Positions 13,339 through 22,568 of a DNA stretch of 22,751 bases are shown here, one piece after another; position 1 is the first letter of the stretch, and each line of letters opens with the position of its first letter. Source of the DNA: Bacteroidota bacterium (GTDB lineage Bacteria > Bacteroidota > Bacteroidia > Bacteroidales > Prolixibacteraceae). The notes beneath the pieces were generated by a model. That model worked only from the letters and a program-made list of their open reading frames with translations, was not told the origin of the DNA and ran no database searches. Both the position numbers and the translations under genes were made by a program. The stretch spans positions 1 to 22,751 of the forward strand of contig JAUYEQ010000461.1 in the NCBI GenBank assembly GCA_030691295.1, in the 5' to 3' direction.

Positions 13339-14115
13339 TTACAATTTCACATCCGTATCCGGGTTTTTTAGTTCGATTTCCTTTACCCAGATATTGCGGT
13401 AGAGCACGTCATGCCCTTCGGCCTGCAATTTGATTCCTCCCGGTGTATCGGTAATTCCTTTTCCGCCATCATTTCCGCCGTCAATTCCTGAATTTACGCC
13501 ACCATAAACCTGTTTAATGAGTTGGTTTTTATGAACCTTTATCCCGTTAAAATAGACGGTCACCAGCGGATTTTCGACCAACTTTCCATATTTAAAACGA
13601 GCTGCCCTGAATACAATATCATAGGCATTCCATTTTCCGGTTCCGTTGTAGGCCGAATAAGGCGCTGCTGCGTCGTTGATGACTGCTGCCAATCCGTGTG
13701 CGGTTGAATCGCCATCGAGAATCTGGATTTCGTACCTGTTCTGAAGATATACCCCGCTGTTGCCACCTTTGTTCACAACAAGAAACTCGACATGCAGCCT
13801 GAAATCGCGGAACTTTTGTTTTGTGACAATGTCGGCGGCTCCGTATTTACCACCCGCTGCGGCAGGATCGTTGCTGCTTACAGCAGAACCTGCGCCAACA
13901 GGATCAGCCACAACTTTCCATTTAACGGGCATTTCAGCCGAAAACCTTGGACCTTCCCAGTATTCCCAGTTTTTGTGAAGCATTTCGGCTGTTCCATCAA
14001 AATACAAAACCGCTCCTTTCGGACATTTGGCTCCGACGCCCGTTTGAGCCGAAGCATTTATTGAAATTGTCAATCCGGCAAAGGCCAGAAGGAATGCTGA
14101 TTTAATACTTTTCAT
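13339..14115 (-). CDS. DUF1080 (3-keto-disaccharide hydrolase domain) exported protein
   Basis: 258 aa. The signal peptide is residues 1-24, ending SINASAQ. The rest is one concanavalin-like jelly-roll domain of the DUF1080 type. Hallmarks are KQKFRDFRLHVEFLV, GGNSGVYLQNRYEIQILD, the AAPYSAYNGTGKWNAYDIVF block, VTVYFNGIKVHKNQL, and GGIKLQAEGHDVLYRNIWVKE at the C-terminus. The domain is linked by published work to hydrolysis of 3-keto-glycosides, but many members are uncharacterised. It is probably periplasmic or outer-membrane-associated; no lipobox Cys is seen. It starts 9 nt after the PD40 protein gene and is surely co-transcribed with it. Confidence 0.92.
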   Translation of the reverse strand: MKSIKSAFLLAFAGLTISINASAQTGVGAKCPKGAVLYFDGTAEMLHKNWEYWEGPRFSAEMPVKWKVVADPVGAGSAVSSNDPAAAGGKYGAADIVTKQKFRDFRLHVEFLVVNKGGNSGVYLQNRYEIQILDGDSTAHGLAAVINDAAAPYSAYNGTGKWNAYDIVFRAARFKYGKLVENPLVTVYFNGIKVHKNQLIKQVYGGVNSGIDGGNDGGKGITDTPGGIKLQAEGHDVLYRNIWVKEIELKNPDTDVKL

Positions 14116-14124
14116 CGTTACATT

Positions 14125-15648
14125 TTATTTTATTCCTGAATTGCTTACAAATGAAATTGACTTGCTATCGGGCGACCACGACGGAACATTGATGGTACCC
14201 TGACCACCATACAAATAAGCGATCACTTTGGGCGCGCCTCCGTTGGCAGGCATCAGCCGAAGCATGACCCGTTTGTAGGAGGGGTGCGCATTTACCGGAA
14301 TATCGGCAGGAAATGAGATAAATGCAATCCATTTTCCATCAGGAGAAATGTGCGGGAACCAGTCGTTGTACTCGTCAAAAGTAACCTGTTCTTTTGCTGA
14401 ACCATCAAGTTTCATGCGCCATATTTGCATTGTCCCCGACTGACTGCCATTGTAATAAATCCATTTGCCGTCGGGCGAATATTCGCAGCCATCAACATGT
14501 TCACCCTTTTTATTATCGGTCAAAGCAACTTCCTGACCGCCTTTGATGGAATTCTTGTAAATATTGTAAATGTCCTTGCCGTCGCGCTGGGCCACATACG
14601 CCACCTCTTTGTTGTTGGGATTCCAGCCGTGCCAGTAGGATGGAGTATGCTCCGTAACCATTTGCGGGGTGCCGCCTTCAAGCGGAAGCACATAAACGGT
14701 TGAGCCACCGCCGGGCAATCCTTGCCTGTGATGACTTATCGCCAGTAATTTTCCATCGAATGAAATTCCATGATCGTTGTTGTTTCTGTCGGCAAAACCA
14801 GTATTCAGTTTTTCGATTTCGCCACCCTCCACCGGAATTTTATACAACGATCCATCCATATTGAAAAGGAGTTTCTTTCCATCAGGCATCCAGTTGGGCG
14901 CTTCAAACCTGCCAGGTTTTTCATAAATCACTTTGCGTTTGCCGTCAAAAACATTCATGGTTTCGAGGCGGCAACCCAGCCATCCCTGATCGGTATTGTA
15001 ATTGTCTGCCACCGGTTGATCGATCCTGACATTCCAGACACGGGCTTCCTCCAAAACAGTTTCGTTGTGCGAACAGATGAACAGACCGGCCAGCACTTCA
15101 CCCGGCAAACTTGACAAAACATGCGAACCGATTACCTGAAGTGGTTCGCCAACATGGGCAGCCCGCATGGTAATTTCCTTCCCTTTTCGTTCCAACTGGA
15201 TGATCTGATAATTTGACTTGGGCGAAAAAATCTCATCTTCGGGATCGCGCATAAAAGCGCCTTTTAATTCGCGCCACTGAAGCACCGTTAACCCATCGCC
15301 ATGCAGTGTGGCGGTTATGTGAGGTGCATTTTCGTCCTCCGAACCCCTGATCATCCAACCGATTTTGCGGTGAAGATCGGTGCCTTCGCCCACAAATTCG
15401 AAATTGGCAGTCAGTATAAAATCGCCTGAAATTTTATTGAAAAGGTAATTCAGTTCATCCCTTTCGAACCAGATATTGTAACCGGCTCCTTTAAGTGTAT
15501 AAACCTGACTGGACATGTCGTACTGCGCCGATCCGGCAATTTTCGGTTTGCCAATGTCTTTGTTGAACTGAAAAATGCCAATTGGCTTTGTCTGTGCCAT
15601 CCCTGAATGAATTAAAAGGATAAATGAGAAAAGATAGATGAATTTCAT
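14125..15648 (-). CDS. Exported protein with LamG-like N-terminus and TolB/PD40 beta-propeller
   Basis: 507 aa. Residues 1-18 form a signal peptide (ends HSGMAQ). Residues about 20-215 look like a DUF1349/LamG-type sandwich (FILTANFEFVGEGTDLHRKIGWMIRG; TATLHGDGLTVLQWRE). Residues about 235-505 hold PD40 propeller repeats, seen as APNWMPDGKKLLFNMDGSLY, GISFDGKLLAISH, CEYSPDGKWIYYNGSQSGTM, HISPDGKWIAFISFP and PSWSPDSKSISFVS. No catalytic motif is visible; a carbohydrate or protein binding role is plausible. It is followed 9 nt later by the DUF1080 gene and preceded at 79 nt by the CotH-kinase gene, all on the minus strand. Confidence 0.9.
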   Translation of the reverse strand: MKFIYLFSFILLIHSGMAQTKPIGIFQFNKDIGKPKIAGSAQYDMSSQVYTLKGAGYNIWFERDELNYLFNKISGDFILTANFEFVGEGTDLHRKIGWMIRGSEDENAPHITATLHGDGLTVLQWRELKGAFMRDPEDEIFSPKSNYQIIQLERKGKEITMRAAHVGEPLQVIGSHVLSSLPGEVLAGLFICSHNETVLEEARVWNVRIDQPVADNYNTDQGWLGCRLETMNVFDGKRKVIYEKPGRFEAPNWMPDGKKLLFNMDGSLYKIPVEGGEIEKLNTGFADRNNNDHGISFDGKLLAISHHRQGLPGGGSTVYVLPLEGGTPQMVTEHTPSYWHGWNPNNKEVAYVAQRDGKDIYNIYKNSIKGGQEVALTDNKKGEHVDGCEYSPDGKWIYYNGSQSGTMQIWRMKLDGSAKEQVTFDEYNDWFPHISPDGKWIAFISFPADIPVNAHPSYKRVMLRLMPANGGAPKVIAYLYGGQGTINVPSWSPDSKSISFVSNSGIK

Positions 15649-15727
15649 GTGTATAAGTTGGTTTAGTTTAGAAATGAAGAGTGAAAATAATGGTTTTTTG
15701 CATTGGAATCACAAAAGGAATAAAAAC

Positions 15728-18700
15728 CTACATCTTCACCATTCGTTTCATTTCGCTGAAGCCGTTGGATTCGAGGCGGTAAAAATAGACACCGGTTGCA
15801 ACCGGTTTCCCGGAGCTGTGTTTGCCATCCCAATAAATGGTATGAACGGTTGAAAACGGATTGTCGCTGCTCAGAATGCGGAGCGTACGGCCATTTACAT
15901 CGAGTATTGAAACATTGTATTTCCCGGGTCGGTCGAGTTTAAATTCGATGTAGGTTCCTTCGCTGAAAGGATTCGGGTAATTCTGCAATAATTCGGTAGA
16001 ATTCTGAGCAACTGGCAAATCATTAAGTGCATCAGGAATATAAGGAGTATTGCGCAAACCGGGAGTTCCGTTTCGCTCCGAAAGCACCCAATTTAATCCG
16101 GAGTTGTTATTTTTATTGGGATTTATTAATTCGAGCGACCAAAGTTCGTCGAAAGTGTAAGTTTGCCATGGTTCTGAGTTCTTATAGTTTACCTCATCAA
16201 TCAACTGTCCGGTTACTGAATATAATTTAACGGCATCGACCGTGTTTGACAAGCCAAAATTAAATGCAAACGGTTCGTGCAGGTTTACAATGCTTCCGAA
16301 AACAGCTTTAAACTTTGCCAGATCGTTGGCAATAACCAGGTATCCGTTGGCTTTGAGTATGGTATTGGCTGCGAAAATAAACTGATGGTCCGGATCCGTG
16401 TCAGTCATCTTCCAACCAGAAATATCGACGTCAAATGCACCCTTGTTGATAAGTTCTATCCAGTCACCCGGATCGGCTGTGGCACTGTTATTAAAGCTGA
16501 TTTCGTTGATCACAATATTTTGGTGGTGACTGCCATCACTCTCGAATACCGCGGTTATTTTCATTTGAGACTTTGGGGCAAGGCTGATGGTAACAGAACT
16601 GCTGTTACTGGTAACACCTTCCCATTTCAGAAACCGGAACCCAGCTTTTGGAATGGCTGTAAGCGTAATTGGAACCTCCTGAAAATAAGAGCCATTCCAT
16701 GGAAATTTCGTCAGCTTTAATGAATTTAACTGAACAGAACCGGCCAAAGAATCAGCAAGTACCTCAATATGCTGAGGAATTTGAAACTTAAATTTCTGCT
16801 GAAGGTGGGTAAACATATAATATGGCCTGTCGGTTGCAAAATTTTTCATCATCTGAACATTCCAAAGCCAGTCATTTCTTAATCCGCCACCCCACCGGTA
16901 CAAATGACTTTCAATTTCGTCAGTGATCGCATCTCTTTTCAGATCAATGGCTTTGTTTACCCGCTCTGGCAAGAATGTAGAATTCATTAAATCTGCAAAA
17001 CGGTTTACAAACTGATTTCGGAACCCTGTATTTTCGAGCATCTTGCGCAGCATCAGCGTTGACCAGGGTTGATTGTGCCACTCGGTGCCATTGGTAGCGG
17101 TAACAATTTCAATCGAGTTTTTGCTGGCAGGCGTATTCCAGATGCCCATACCGAAATCTGTATCGAACATGATCCAGCGCCAGCGACTTTCCGAAGCAGT
17201 GGTTTTCCAGTATTTGATGTTATTTCCGGGCCAGTCGTGGTTCGCATAAAAAATCTGGGAAGCGGTATAATCAATGTAATTGCCAAGTTCAATTTTCGAA
17301 ACAACCTGATCGTAGTTCGTCTGTACGCTTAAATTATTACTGCCAATAAACGAATATAGGTTCAACCATTCATCGGGACTTCCGTTTATCGCGATCCCGT
17401 TGTTTTCCATCAATATAACTTCATCAGAATCGACATCGTGATTGGCTGCTATAAAATGCTCGTTCACTTTTTCGCGCATGTTCAGAATTCCCCAATATTC
17501 GGCATTCAGGAAAATGGTTGCAGGGCGGAATGCCTGCTGGTCAATATCCAATCCAAGTGTTAAACCGGTCATCAAACCATCGCGGAACATCGTGTTGTTC
17601 CAATCGTTTCCGGAATTACGTAAAACAATGTTTTTAAACTCGTTGAATGGCCTTTCCTGAAATATTTTATATTTCATTTCATCCGAACCGTAAGCTTTGC
17701 GGCAATAAAAAGCCATCGACTTCTGCGCATTGGCCCGCGACCAGTTTCCGTAAATTTTCACTCCTGCATCTACGTCGATCACCTTGTTTCCGTTTGTTTC
17801 CATCAGTTCAAAATGAGCGGCTTTTTCCCAATCCATCCAAAAGTTGGCTCCAAAATTCGGATTCTTTGCCTCGGCTTTGGGCCCCAAAACATAAATCCCG
17901 GTGTTGTAATCCCACAAATCGGCAGGGTTCATTGATATTGAAACGACCGGCATTTTTTTATTTCCGTAGATAATGTACGAATTGGTAACCGTTTTGCCCG
18001 GCAACATACCCGATTTTAAAATTCGCGCCCTGACAACTCTGGAACCGGGAATGTCAATTTCACGAACAGCCTTCAATGATGATCGGGTCGGGACGGAACC
18101 ATCGGTTGTGTAATAAATCGTATCATTTGTGGTAGGGGCAGTCAAAACTATTTTCGTCGCACCTGAATAGATACCACCCGGCAAACTGAAAACCGGTTTT
18201 CCCGGATCTTCACCGGAAACCCCACCTCCTGAATTTTCCTGACCCGGTGTAGATGTGTCAAAAGCGTTCCAAACAGTTGGGTCTTTTAAAGTTCGGCCAT
18301 AAGAATAATTCGTTTGTAAAGCGCCAAGCCTGACACTATCGGCCAAAATACCCGAAGGGTTTGTCAGATAAAGCGATTCACCATTAGCACTTATTTTAAA
18401 GTTGGTATGAAGTTCATTTTTCCCGAGGTTTAAAAGTTCAACGACCCTCGGATTTACTGGTTTTTCGATGGTTTCAACCGATAAAAACGGAATTGCAGAC
18501 AAATCGGAAGAAGTGGTATTTACATTGTGTACCTGAATGGCCAGTATATTTTCTCCTGATTTCAGGAATACGGAATGATTGCTAATCAGGAATTTTTCGG
18601 GTGCCTGATTCTGATACATCAATGCTTCATGCTGTCCGGAGGCTGTCTCGTCGAATCGCGGTAACGCACCTTTTCCCAACATTTGTTCACGGGCAATTTC

Positions 18701-19279
18701 CACTCCGTTCAGGTAAGCAACAAAACCATCATCGTAATCCATGTGCAAAACCAGTTGCCTTACAGACGCAGCATTTGTGATATTGATTTTTTTCCGCAGA
18801 AAGATAGATCTGGGAACCGTGACCACCGTTGCATCGTCGTTATCGCCCTGCCCAAAACCACTTTTACCGGTTTTCCAGCTGGCATCGTCGAAACCGGCCA
18901 ATCGCCAATTGGCTGTCGGTTCTGTTGTCGGAACCAGGTATTTCCAATCATCGCCCTGAGATACAAGTGTATTCCAGTTTACAGGCATGTCCCTGCGGTC
19001 TTTTCCTGAAGCAAAAACAATCAGGTATTCGCCCGGATTGACGGTAAAGTCGGGGAAAAGCCATTTAAACGGATTGGTCTTTTTATCTGACAAGCCAAAA
19101 TCTTTCAGGTTTACCGAAGTAGTTCCTGAATTGAAGAATTCGATCCAGTCGGAAGTGTCTCCATCGCTGTCGGTCAAAGCTCCTCCGTTGGAACTCATAA
19201 CTTCATTGATACGAAACGGTTGAGCAGCCGAAAATAAAAAAGGGAAAGTCAGGCAAAAAGCCAATAAGAGAAACTTCAT
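15728..19279 (-). CDS. CotH kinase family protein with lamin-tail domains and T9SS sorting tail
   Basis: 1183 aa. The signal peptide is about 1-20. Domains in order: lamin-tail domain (about 20-95, INEVMSSNGG...DWIEFFNSG); a jelly-roll with VLHMDYDDGFVAYLNGVEIA; a chitobiase/hexosaminidase C-type domain (about 360-425, TIYYTTDGSVPTRSS); the CotH kinase-like domain (about 443-790) with AEYWGILNMREKVNEHF and metal-binding IMFDTDFGMG, Asp706 and Asp708; a second lamin-tail domain (about 920-1035); and a T9SS/FlgD-like tail (about 1100-1183) opening NYPNPF and ending FSEMKRMVKM. CotH proteins of Bacillus phosphorylate coat proteins. Secreted Bacteroidota forms are untested, so the substrate is unknown. 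It is the first gene of a three-gene minus-strand cluster. Confidence 0.94.
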   Translation of the reverse strand: MKFLLLAFCLTFPFLFSAAQPFRINEVMSSNGGALTDSDGDTSDWIEFFNSGTTSVNLKDFGLSDKKTNPFKWLFPDFTVNPGEYLIVFASGKDRRDMPVNWNTLVSQGDDWKYLVPTTEPTANWRLAGFDDASWKTGKSGFGQGDNDDATVVTVPRSIFLRKKINITNAASVRQLVLHMDYDDGFVAYLNGVEIAREQMLGKGALPRFDETASGQHEALMYQNQAPEKFLISNHSVFLKSGENILAIQVHNVNTTSSDLSAIPFLSVETIEKPVNPRVVELLNLGKNELHTNFKISANGESLYLTNPSGILADSVRLGALQTNYSYGRTLKDPTVWNAFDTSTPGQENSGGGVSGEDPGKPVFSLPGGIYSGATKIVLTAPTTNDTIYYTTDGSVPTRSSLKAVREIDIPGSRVVRARILKSGMLPGKTVTNSYIIYGNKKMPVVSISMNPADLWDYNTGIYVLGPKAEAKNPNFGANFWMDWEKAAHFELMETNGNKVIDVDAGVKIYGNWSRANAQKSMAFYCRKAYGSDEMKYKIFQERPFNEFKNIVLRNSGNDWNNTMFRDGLMTGLTLGLDIDQQAFRPATIFLNAEYWGILNMREKVNEHFIAANHDVDSDEVILMENNGIAINGSPDEWLNLYSFIGSNNLSVQTNYDQVVSKIELGNYIDYTASQIFYANHDWPGNNIKYWKTTASESRWRWIMFDTDFGMGIWNTPASKNSIEIVTATNGTEWHNQPWSTLMLRKMLENTGFRNQFVNRFADLMNSTFLPERVNKAIDLKRDAITDEIESHLYRWGGGLRNDWLWNVQMMKNFATDRPYYMFTHLQQKFKFQIPQHIEVLADSLAGSVQLNSLKLTKFPWNGSYFQEVPITLTAIPKAGFRFLKWEGVTSNSSSVTISLAPKSQMKITAVFESDGSHHQNIVINEISFNNSATADPGDWIELINKGAFDVDISGWKMTDTDPDHQFIFAANTILKANGYLVIANDLAKFKAVFGSIVNLHEPFAFNFGLSNTVDAVKLYSVTGQLIDEVNYKNSEPWQTYTFDELWSLELINPNKNNNSGLNWVLSERNGTPGLRNTPYIPDALNDLPVAQNSTELLQNYPNPFSEGTYIEFKLDRPGKYNVSILDVNGRTLRILSSDNPFSTVHTIYWDGKHSSGKPVATGVYFYRLESNGFSEMKRMVKM

Positions 19280-19313
19280 GGTCAGTAAGCAGTTGATTTT
19301 AGTATAGTATTTA

Positions 19314-19330
19314 CAAAAATAGCAAACATA
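19314..19330 (-). promoter_or_regulatory. Two overlapping-range -7 boxes for the CotH-kinase gene
   Basis: On the minus strand TATGTTTG (19330-19323) and TATTTTTG (19321-19314) both match TAnnTTTG. The nearer gives a leader of about 28 nt before ATG 19279. No clear -33 element is seen for either. Confidence 0.5.
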
Positions 19331-19505
19331 CTTTAGAAAGGACTATAACATTTAAAAATGGTTGAATTGCGGCATCATTTGAAGGATTTGATGAAAAAGG
19401 ATAGCCATTTTTGAAGAAGGTCATTATCAGAAAAAATAGCCAAACATATATTACGCGAATAACGTAAACCTCACAAACATTCGCCCGAAAATGGTTAGAT
19501 AAATT

Positions 19506-20348
19506 ATGAACAAAAAAACTGATCAAATATTACAATTATTAAAAGAGGATCGAAAGCTTTTTCTTAGTATGAGTTTTGGTGTGTTTCTATTTATCTTATT
19601 TTTCCAGCCGTTTCCACTCGAAAGTTTTGATTTCAATAACAGATTATTAATCGTTGCCGGGTTTGGGGGCATCGTTTTATTGTTTCTGGTTTTGGTTCGT
19701 ACGGCTTCACTCTGGATAATGCAGTCATACAACCATAGCAACAATTTACCTACGTTTCCTTCCTATCTTGGCGGATTCATTATCATGGCACTGAGCTCGG
19801 TTGCTTTTGGGTTCTACCTGCGGTATGTAGGATTGGTTGAGATCACCTTTTTTGTAATGTCGAAAGTTGTTTTTATCTGTCTGGTTCCACCAATCGTTTT
19901 AGGGATTTTTGATGATATAAAGGAACTTAGGCAACAAAACGAATTGCTCCTGATCGAAAAAGAAATCATTGGCAAGCAGGTCATAAAATACGAAGAAGAT
20001 TACCTGAATCAATCCATCGAATTTATTTCTGATAACAGCGCCGAAAATTTATCGCTTCATGTTGTCGATGTTGCATTTATAAAATCGTCCGATAATTACG
20101 TGGAAATTGCCTATAAGGAAGGTGAGGATTTCAGGAAAAAGCTGATGCGCAACACCCTTAGAAATATTGAACACCAGATGAGACCTTTCCCAAACTTTAT
20201 TCGGTGCCACCGGACATGTATCGTCAATATTCACTTCATTGAAAAACTCAACAGGCAATACAACAATCACTGGTTGACCATAAAGAATTATCAGGAGCAG
20301 ATTCCGGTTTCGCGCCAATATTTACTGAAACTTAAAGAGGCCATTTAG
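19506..20348 (+). CDS. LytTR DNA-binding domain protein with membrane-spanning N-terminus
   Basis: 280 aa. Four hydrophobic segments lie at about 18-36, 45-70, 84-104 and 112-133. A charged helix follows (about 135-165, DDIKELRQQNELLLIEKEII). A LytTR domain occupies about 183-280 (VAFIKSSDNYVEIAYKEG, MRNTLRNIEHQM, FIRCHRTCIVNIHFIEKLN, IPVSRQYLLKLKEAI). There is no receiver domain, so it is not a standard response regulator. It is a one-component membrane-anchored regulator of a type common in Bacteroidota. Its signal and targets are unknown. It is divergent from the CotH gene across 226 bp and lies upstream of the desaturase, which has its own promoter. Confidence 0.92.
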   Translation: MNKKTDQILQLLKEDRKLFLSMSFGVFLFILFFQPFPLESFDFNNRLLIVAGFGGIVLLFLVLVRTASLWIMQSYNHSNNLPTFPSYLGGFIIMALSSVAFGFYLRYVGLVEITFFVMSKVVFICLVPPIVLGIFDDIKELRQQNELLLIEKEIIGKQVIKYEEDYLNQSIEFISDNSAENLSLHVVDVAFIKSSDNYVEIAYKEGEDFRKKLMRNTLRNIEHQMRPFPNFIRCHRTCIVNIHFIEKLNRQYNNHWLTIKNYQEQIPVSRQYLLKLKEAI

Positions 20349-20465
20349 GCCAGGCGGGGCAAATACCAATCGCCCCCGCACTTTGATATCCGCCACCCGG
20401 AACTTCATTCTGCCACTAATTTCCGCCATTGATCCCTTGTTTTTTTAAAGGGCACAAATGCCGCC

Positions 20466-20473
20466 TACCTTTG
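20466..20473 (+). promoter_or_regulatory. -7 promoter box for the desaturase gene
   Basis: TACCTTTG matches TAnnTTTG, with a TTTTTTT run 19 nt upstream at the -33 position. It lies 21 nt before ATG 20495. Confidence 0.65.
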
Positions 20474-20494
20474 CCCAAATTTTAATTTACAGCA

Positions 20495-21508
20495 ATGGAA
20501 TCGACAGTGGAAAATCAACCGGTAACCGACCGGTCATGGCAAAAGGTGATCATGAAATACAATCAGCCCGATTTACGTAAAAGCATCTGGCAAATCGCCA
20601 ACACACTCCTGCCCTATTTGGGTTTGTGGTATTTAATGATACAAAGCTTACAGTATTCGTATTGGATAACACTTATACTGGCGGTTATTGCCAGCGGTTT
20701 TTTGATCCGGTTATTTATTATTTTTCACGATTGTGGCCATGGATCTTTTTTCAAATCGAAGCAGGCCAACAATATCGTTGGAATGGCCTTCGGCATACTC
20801 TCGTTTACACCTTACAACAAGTGGCACGATCAGCATTTCCAACACCATGCGACTACCGTCAATCTTGACAAACGCGGACTTGGCGATGTATGGACAATGA
20901 CATTGGAAGAATTCCGGAATTCCCCGAAATGGAAACGACTGGTTTACCGGGGATTTCGTAACCCGCTCCTGATGTTTACCATCGGGCCGTTGTTTATGAT
21001 CCTGGTGCAAAACCGGTTCACAAAAAAAACAATGGACCGGAAAGCGCGACTGAACGTATATTTCACAAACATTGTGGTAGTAATAATCGCTACCGGCATG
21101 AGTTTGCTTATCGGCCTGAAAGCTTATCTTTTGATCCAGATACCAGTACTGTTTATTTCGCATGTGGCTGGACTTTGGTTGTTTTACATTCAGCACCAGT
21201 TCGAAGATGTTTCGTGGAACAGGGACATCAACTGGAATTATAAAACGGCAGCCATAGAAGGCAGTTCGTTCCTGAAATTACCGGCTGTTTTGCAGTGGTT
21301 TACCGGAAATATCGGGTTTCACCATTTGCATCACTTAAGCCCGCGAATCCCAAATTATAACCTTGAGAAATGCCACAACGAGAACGATTTGTTCAGAACG
21401 GTAAAACCGGTAACTTTATTTTCAACTTTTAAGGCTCTAAACCTGAGTCTGTGGGACGAAGCAAACCGTCAACTGGTACGTTTCAGGAAAGTAACTGCAA
21501 CCAGCTGA
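20495..21508 (+). CDS. Fatty acid desaturase
   Basis: 337 aa integral membrane di-iron enzyme. The three histidine boxes are complete: HDCGH (78-82), HDQHFQHH (111-118) and HHLHH (276-280, in GFHHLHHLSPRIPNYNL). Hydrophobic segments at about 36-76 and 155-235 give the usual four transmembrane helices with the boxes on the cytoplasmic face. It resembles DesA/DesC-like acyl-lipid or acyl-CoA desaturases that insert a double bond into membrane fatty acids, with O2 and an electron donor. Regiospecificity cannot be read from the sequence. The gene has its own promoter box at 20466 and so may respond to temperature or membrane state independently of the LytTR gene upstream. No fused ferredoxin or cytochrome b5 domain is present. 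Confidence 0.95.
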   Translation: MESTVENQPVTDRSWQKVIMKYNQPDLRKSIWQIANTLLPYLGLWYLMIQSLQYSYWITLILAVIASGFLIRLFIIFHDCGHGSFFKSKQANNIVGMAFGILSFTPYNKWHDQHFQHHATTVNLDKRGLGDVWTMTLEEFRNSPKWKRLVYRGFRNPLLMFTIGPLFMILVQNRFTKKTMDRKARLNVYFTNIVVVIIATGMSLLIGLKAYLLIQIPVLFISHVAGLWLFYIQHQFEDVSWNRDINWNYKTAAIEGSSFLKLPAVLQWFTGNIGFHHLHHLSPRIPNYNLEKCHNENDLFRTVKPVTLFSTFKALNLSLWDEANRQLVRFRKVTATS

Positions 21509-21682
21509 CCGTAATTAGTTAATGAATATCTGTAATTTTGGTATTGTCATTCAATTTCAAATGTGTGAATCATGTAAATTTCAAACAGATTTATGTAACG
21601 ATTCCCGGAACGAATAGTTTCAACTTTACATCAGGAAATCAAAATTTCAGAAACTAAAATTCAATAACTAAAAACTAAAAAA

Positions 21683-21793
21683 ATGATGAACGATTACTCC
21701 TGGGGTTGGGGCATTGGCTGGGGAGCCTGGATTCTCGCACTTGCTGTTATTTTTGTTTATTTCTTCTTTTTATACCGCAAACGCAAAAGTTAA
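21683..21793 (+). CDS. Small membrane protein, 36 aa
   Basis: ATGATG start at 21683 and TAA at 21793, giving MMNDYSWGWGIGWGAW, a single hydrophobic helix (about 16-31, ILALAVIFVYFFFLY), and the basic tail RKRKS. Trp/Gly-rich head, one membrane helix and positive C-terminus form a coherent single-pass design with the tail likely cytoplasmic. The start follows an A-rich tract (CTAAAAACTAAAAAA), normal for the phylum. Upstream, TGTAAC at 21594 and CGAAT at 21613 could be an ECF-type promoter, but this is weak. Function unknown. The rest of the 563-bp gap from 21509 to 22071 shows only two minor hairpins (AAACAC/GTGTTT near 21850 and AGAACT/AGTTCT near 21870). Confidence 0.7.
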   Translation: MMNDYSWGWGIGWGAWILALAVIFVYFFFLYRKRKS

Positions 21794-22071
21794 AGTTAAA
21801 TCCTACTTTTTTATCCCAATATACCACTTACAAATTCAACACAATAGATAAACACGTTAAGTGTTTAAAGAGAACTCCAATTCTACAGTTCTTAAAAATT
21901 CGAACACGCTGTTTTTCAGCCCCAATACGTCAAATTTCCAACAACCGTCCATTGTTATTGTTCAAATCATGCGGTACTCATCGCTGTAAAATGACACGTT
22001 CGTGCTATTGACATTAAATAACCATTTCACTAAATTTCATAAGTTATTATCAACAACAAATATTACAGATT

Positions 22072-22497
22072 ATGGCACTCATCAAAGTTGAACGTTTCCT
22101 TCACCATCCCGATTGTGAAATCAGCAGGGTTTACATAAATGGTGAATACTTCTGTTTCAGTATAGAAGACGCCTTTCGTACTACAAAAATAAAGGGCGAA
22201 ACCTGTATCCCATATGGGACATATCCTTTGGCTACACGCTGGTCGCCCAAATTTTCCAAAACGTATAACCACGACATGATTTGGGTACAAAATGTACCTG
22301 ATTTCGAATTTATTTTGATTCACTGGGGCAATACCATCAGTGATACGGAAGGATGTCTGATTATCGGTGATAAAATTGGCGTTGTTAACCAAAAAGATGC
22401 AGTGCTCAATTCAAGGGCTACCTATCAGAAGTTTTATGGCAGGGTAATAAATCAAATTAAAGCTGGCGGACAAAGTATAGAATACAGTAAATTATAG
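22072..22497 (+). CDS. DUF5675 family protein
   Basis: 141 aa, no signal peptide. The DUF5675 pattern is clear: FSIEDAFRT near the start, then GETCIPYGTYPLATRWSPKF, MIWVQNVPDFEFILIHWGNT, and SDTEGCLIIGDKIG. The order His (IHWGN), Asp, then Gly-Cys (EGCLIIG) resembles the active-site layout of L,D-transpeptidase-like folds, though no activity is established to my knowledge. The domain is frequent in phages and in cell-wall contexts. It precedes a probable cysteine peptidase gene by 71 nt on the same strand, which may be functionally linked. Confidence 0.88.
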   Translation: MALIKVERFLHHPDCEISRVYINGEYFCFSIEDAFRTTKIKGETCIPYGTYPLATRWSPKFSKTYNHDMIWVQNVPDFEFILIHWGNTISDTEGCLIIGDKIGVVNQKDAVLNSRATYQKFYGRVINQIKAGGQSIEYSKL

Positions 22498-22555
22498 TCA
22501 GTTAGATAATTATCGAACAATTTTAACAAAATAGGTTTTACATATTAATTTTAAC

Positions 22556-22563
22556 AAAGGAGG
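22556..22563 (+). promoter_or_regulatory. Strong Shine-Dalgarno sequence
   Basis: AAAGGAGG lies 5 nt before ATG 22569, a near-perfect match to the 16S anti-SD. The other starts in this window have none, so this decides the start and stands out for a Bacteroidota gene. Confidence 0.8.
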
Positions 22564-22568
22564 TTACA

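Noticed and set aside
20353..20379. GCGGGG/CCCCGC hairpin after the LytTR gene as a terminator
   Set aside because: Short stem and no T tract on either strand; too weak to list.
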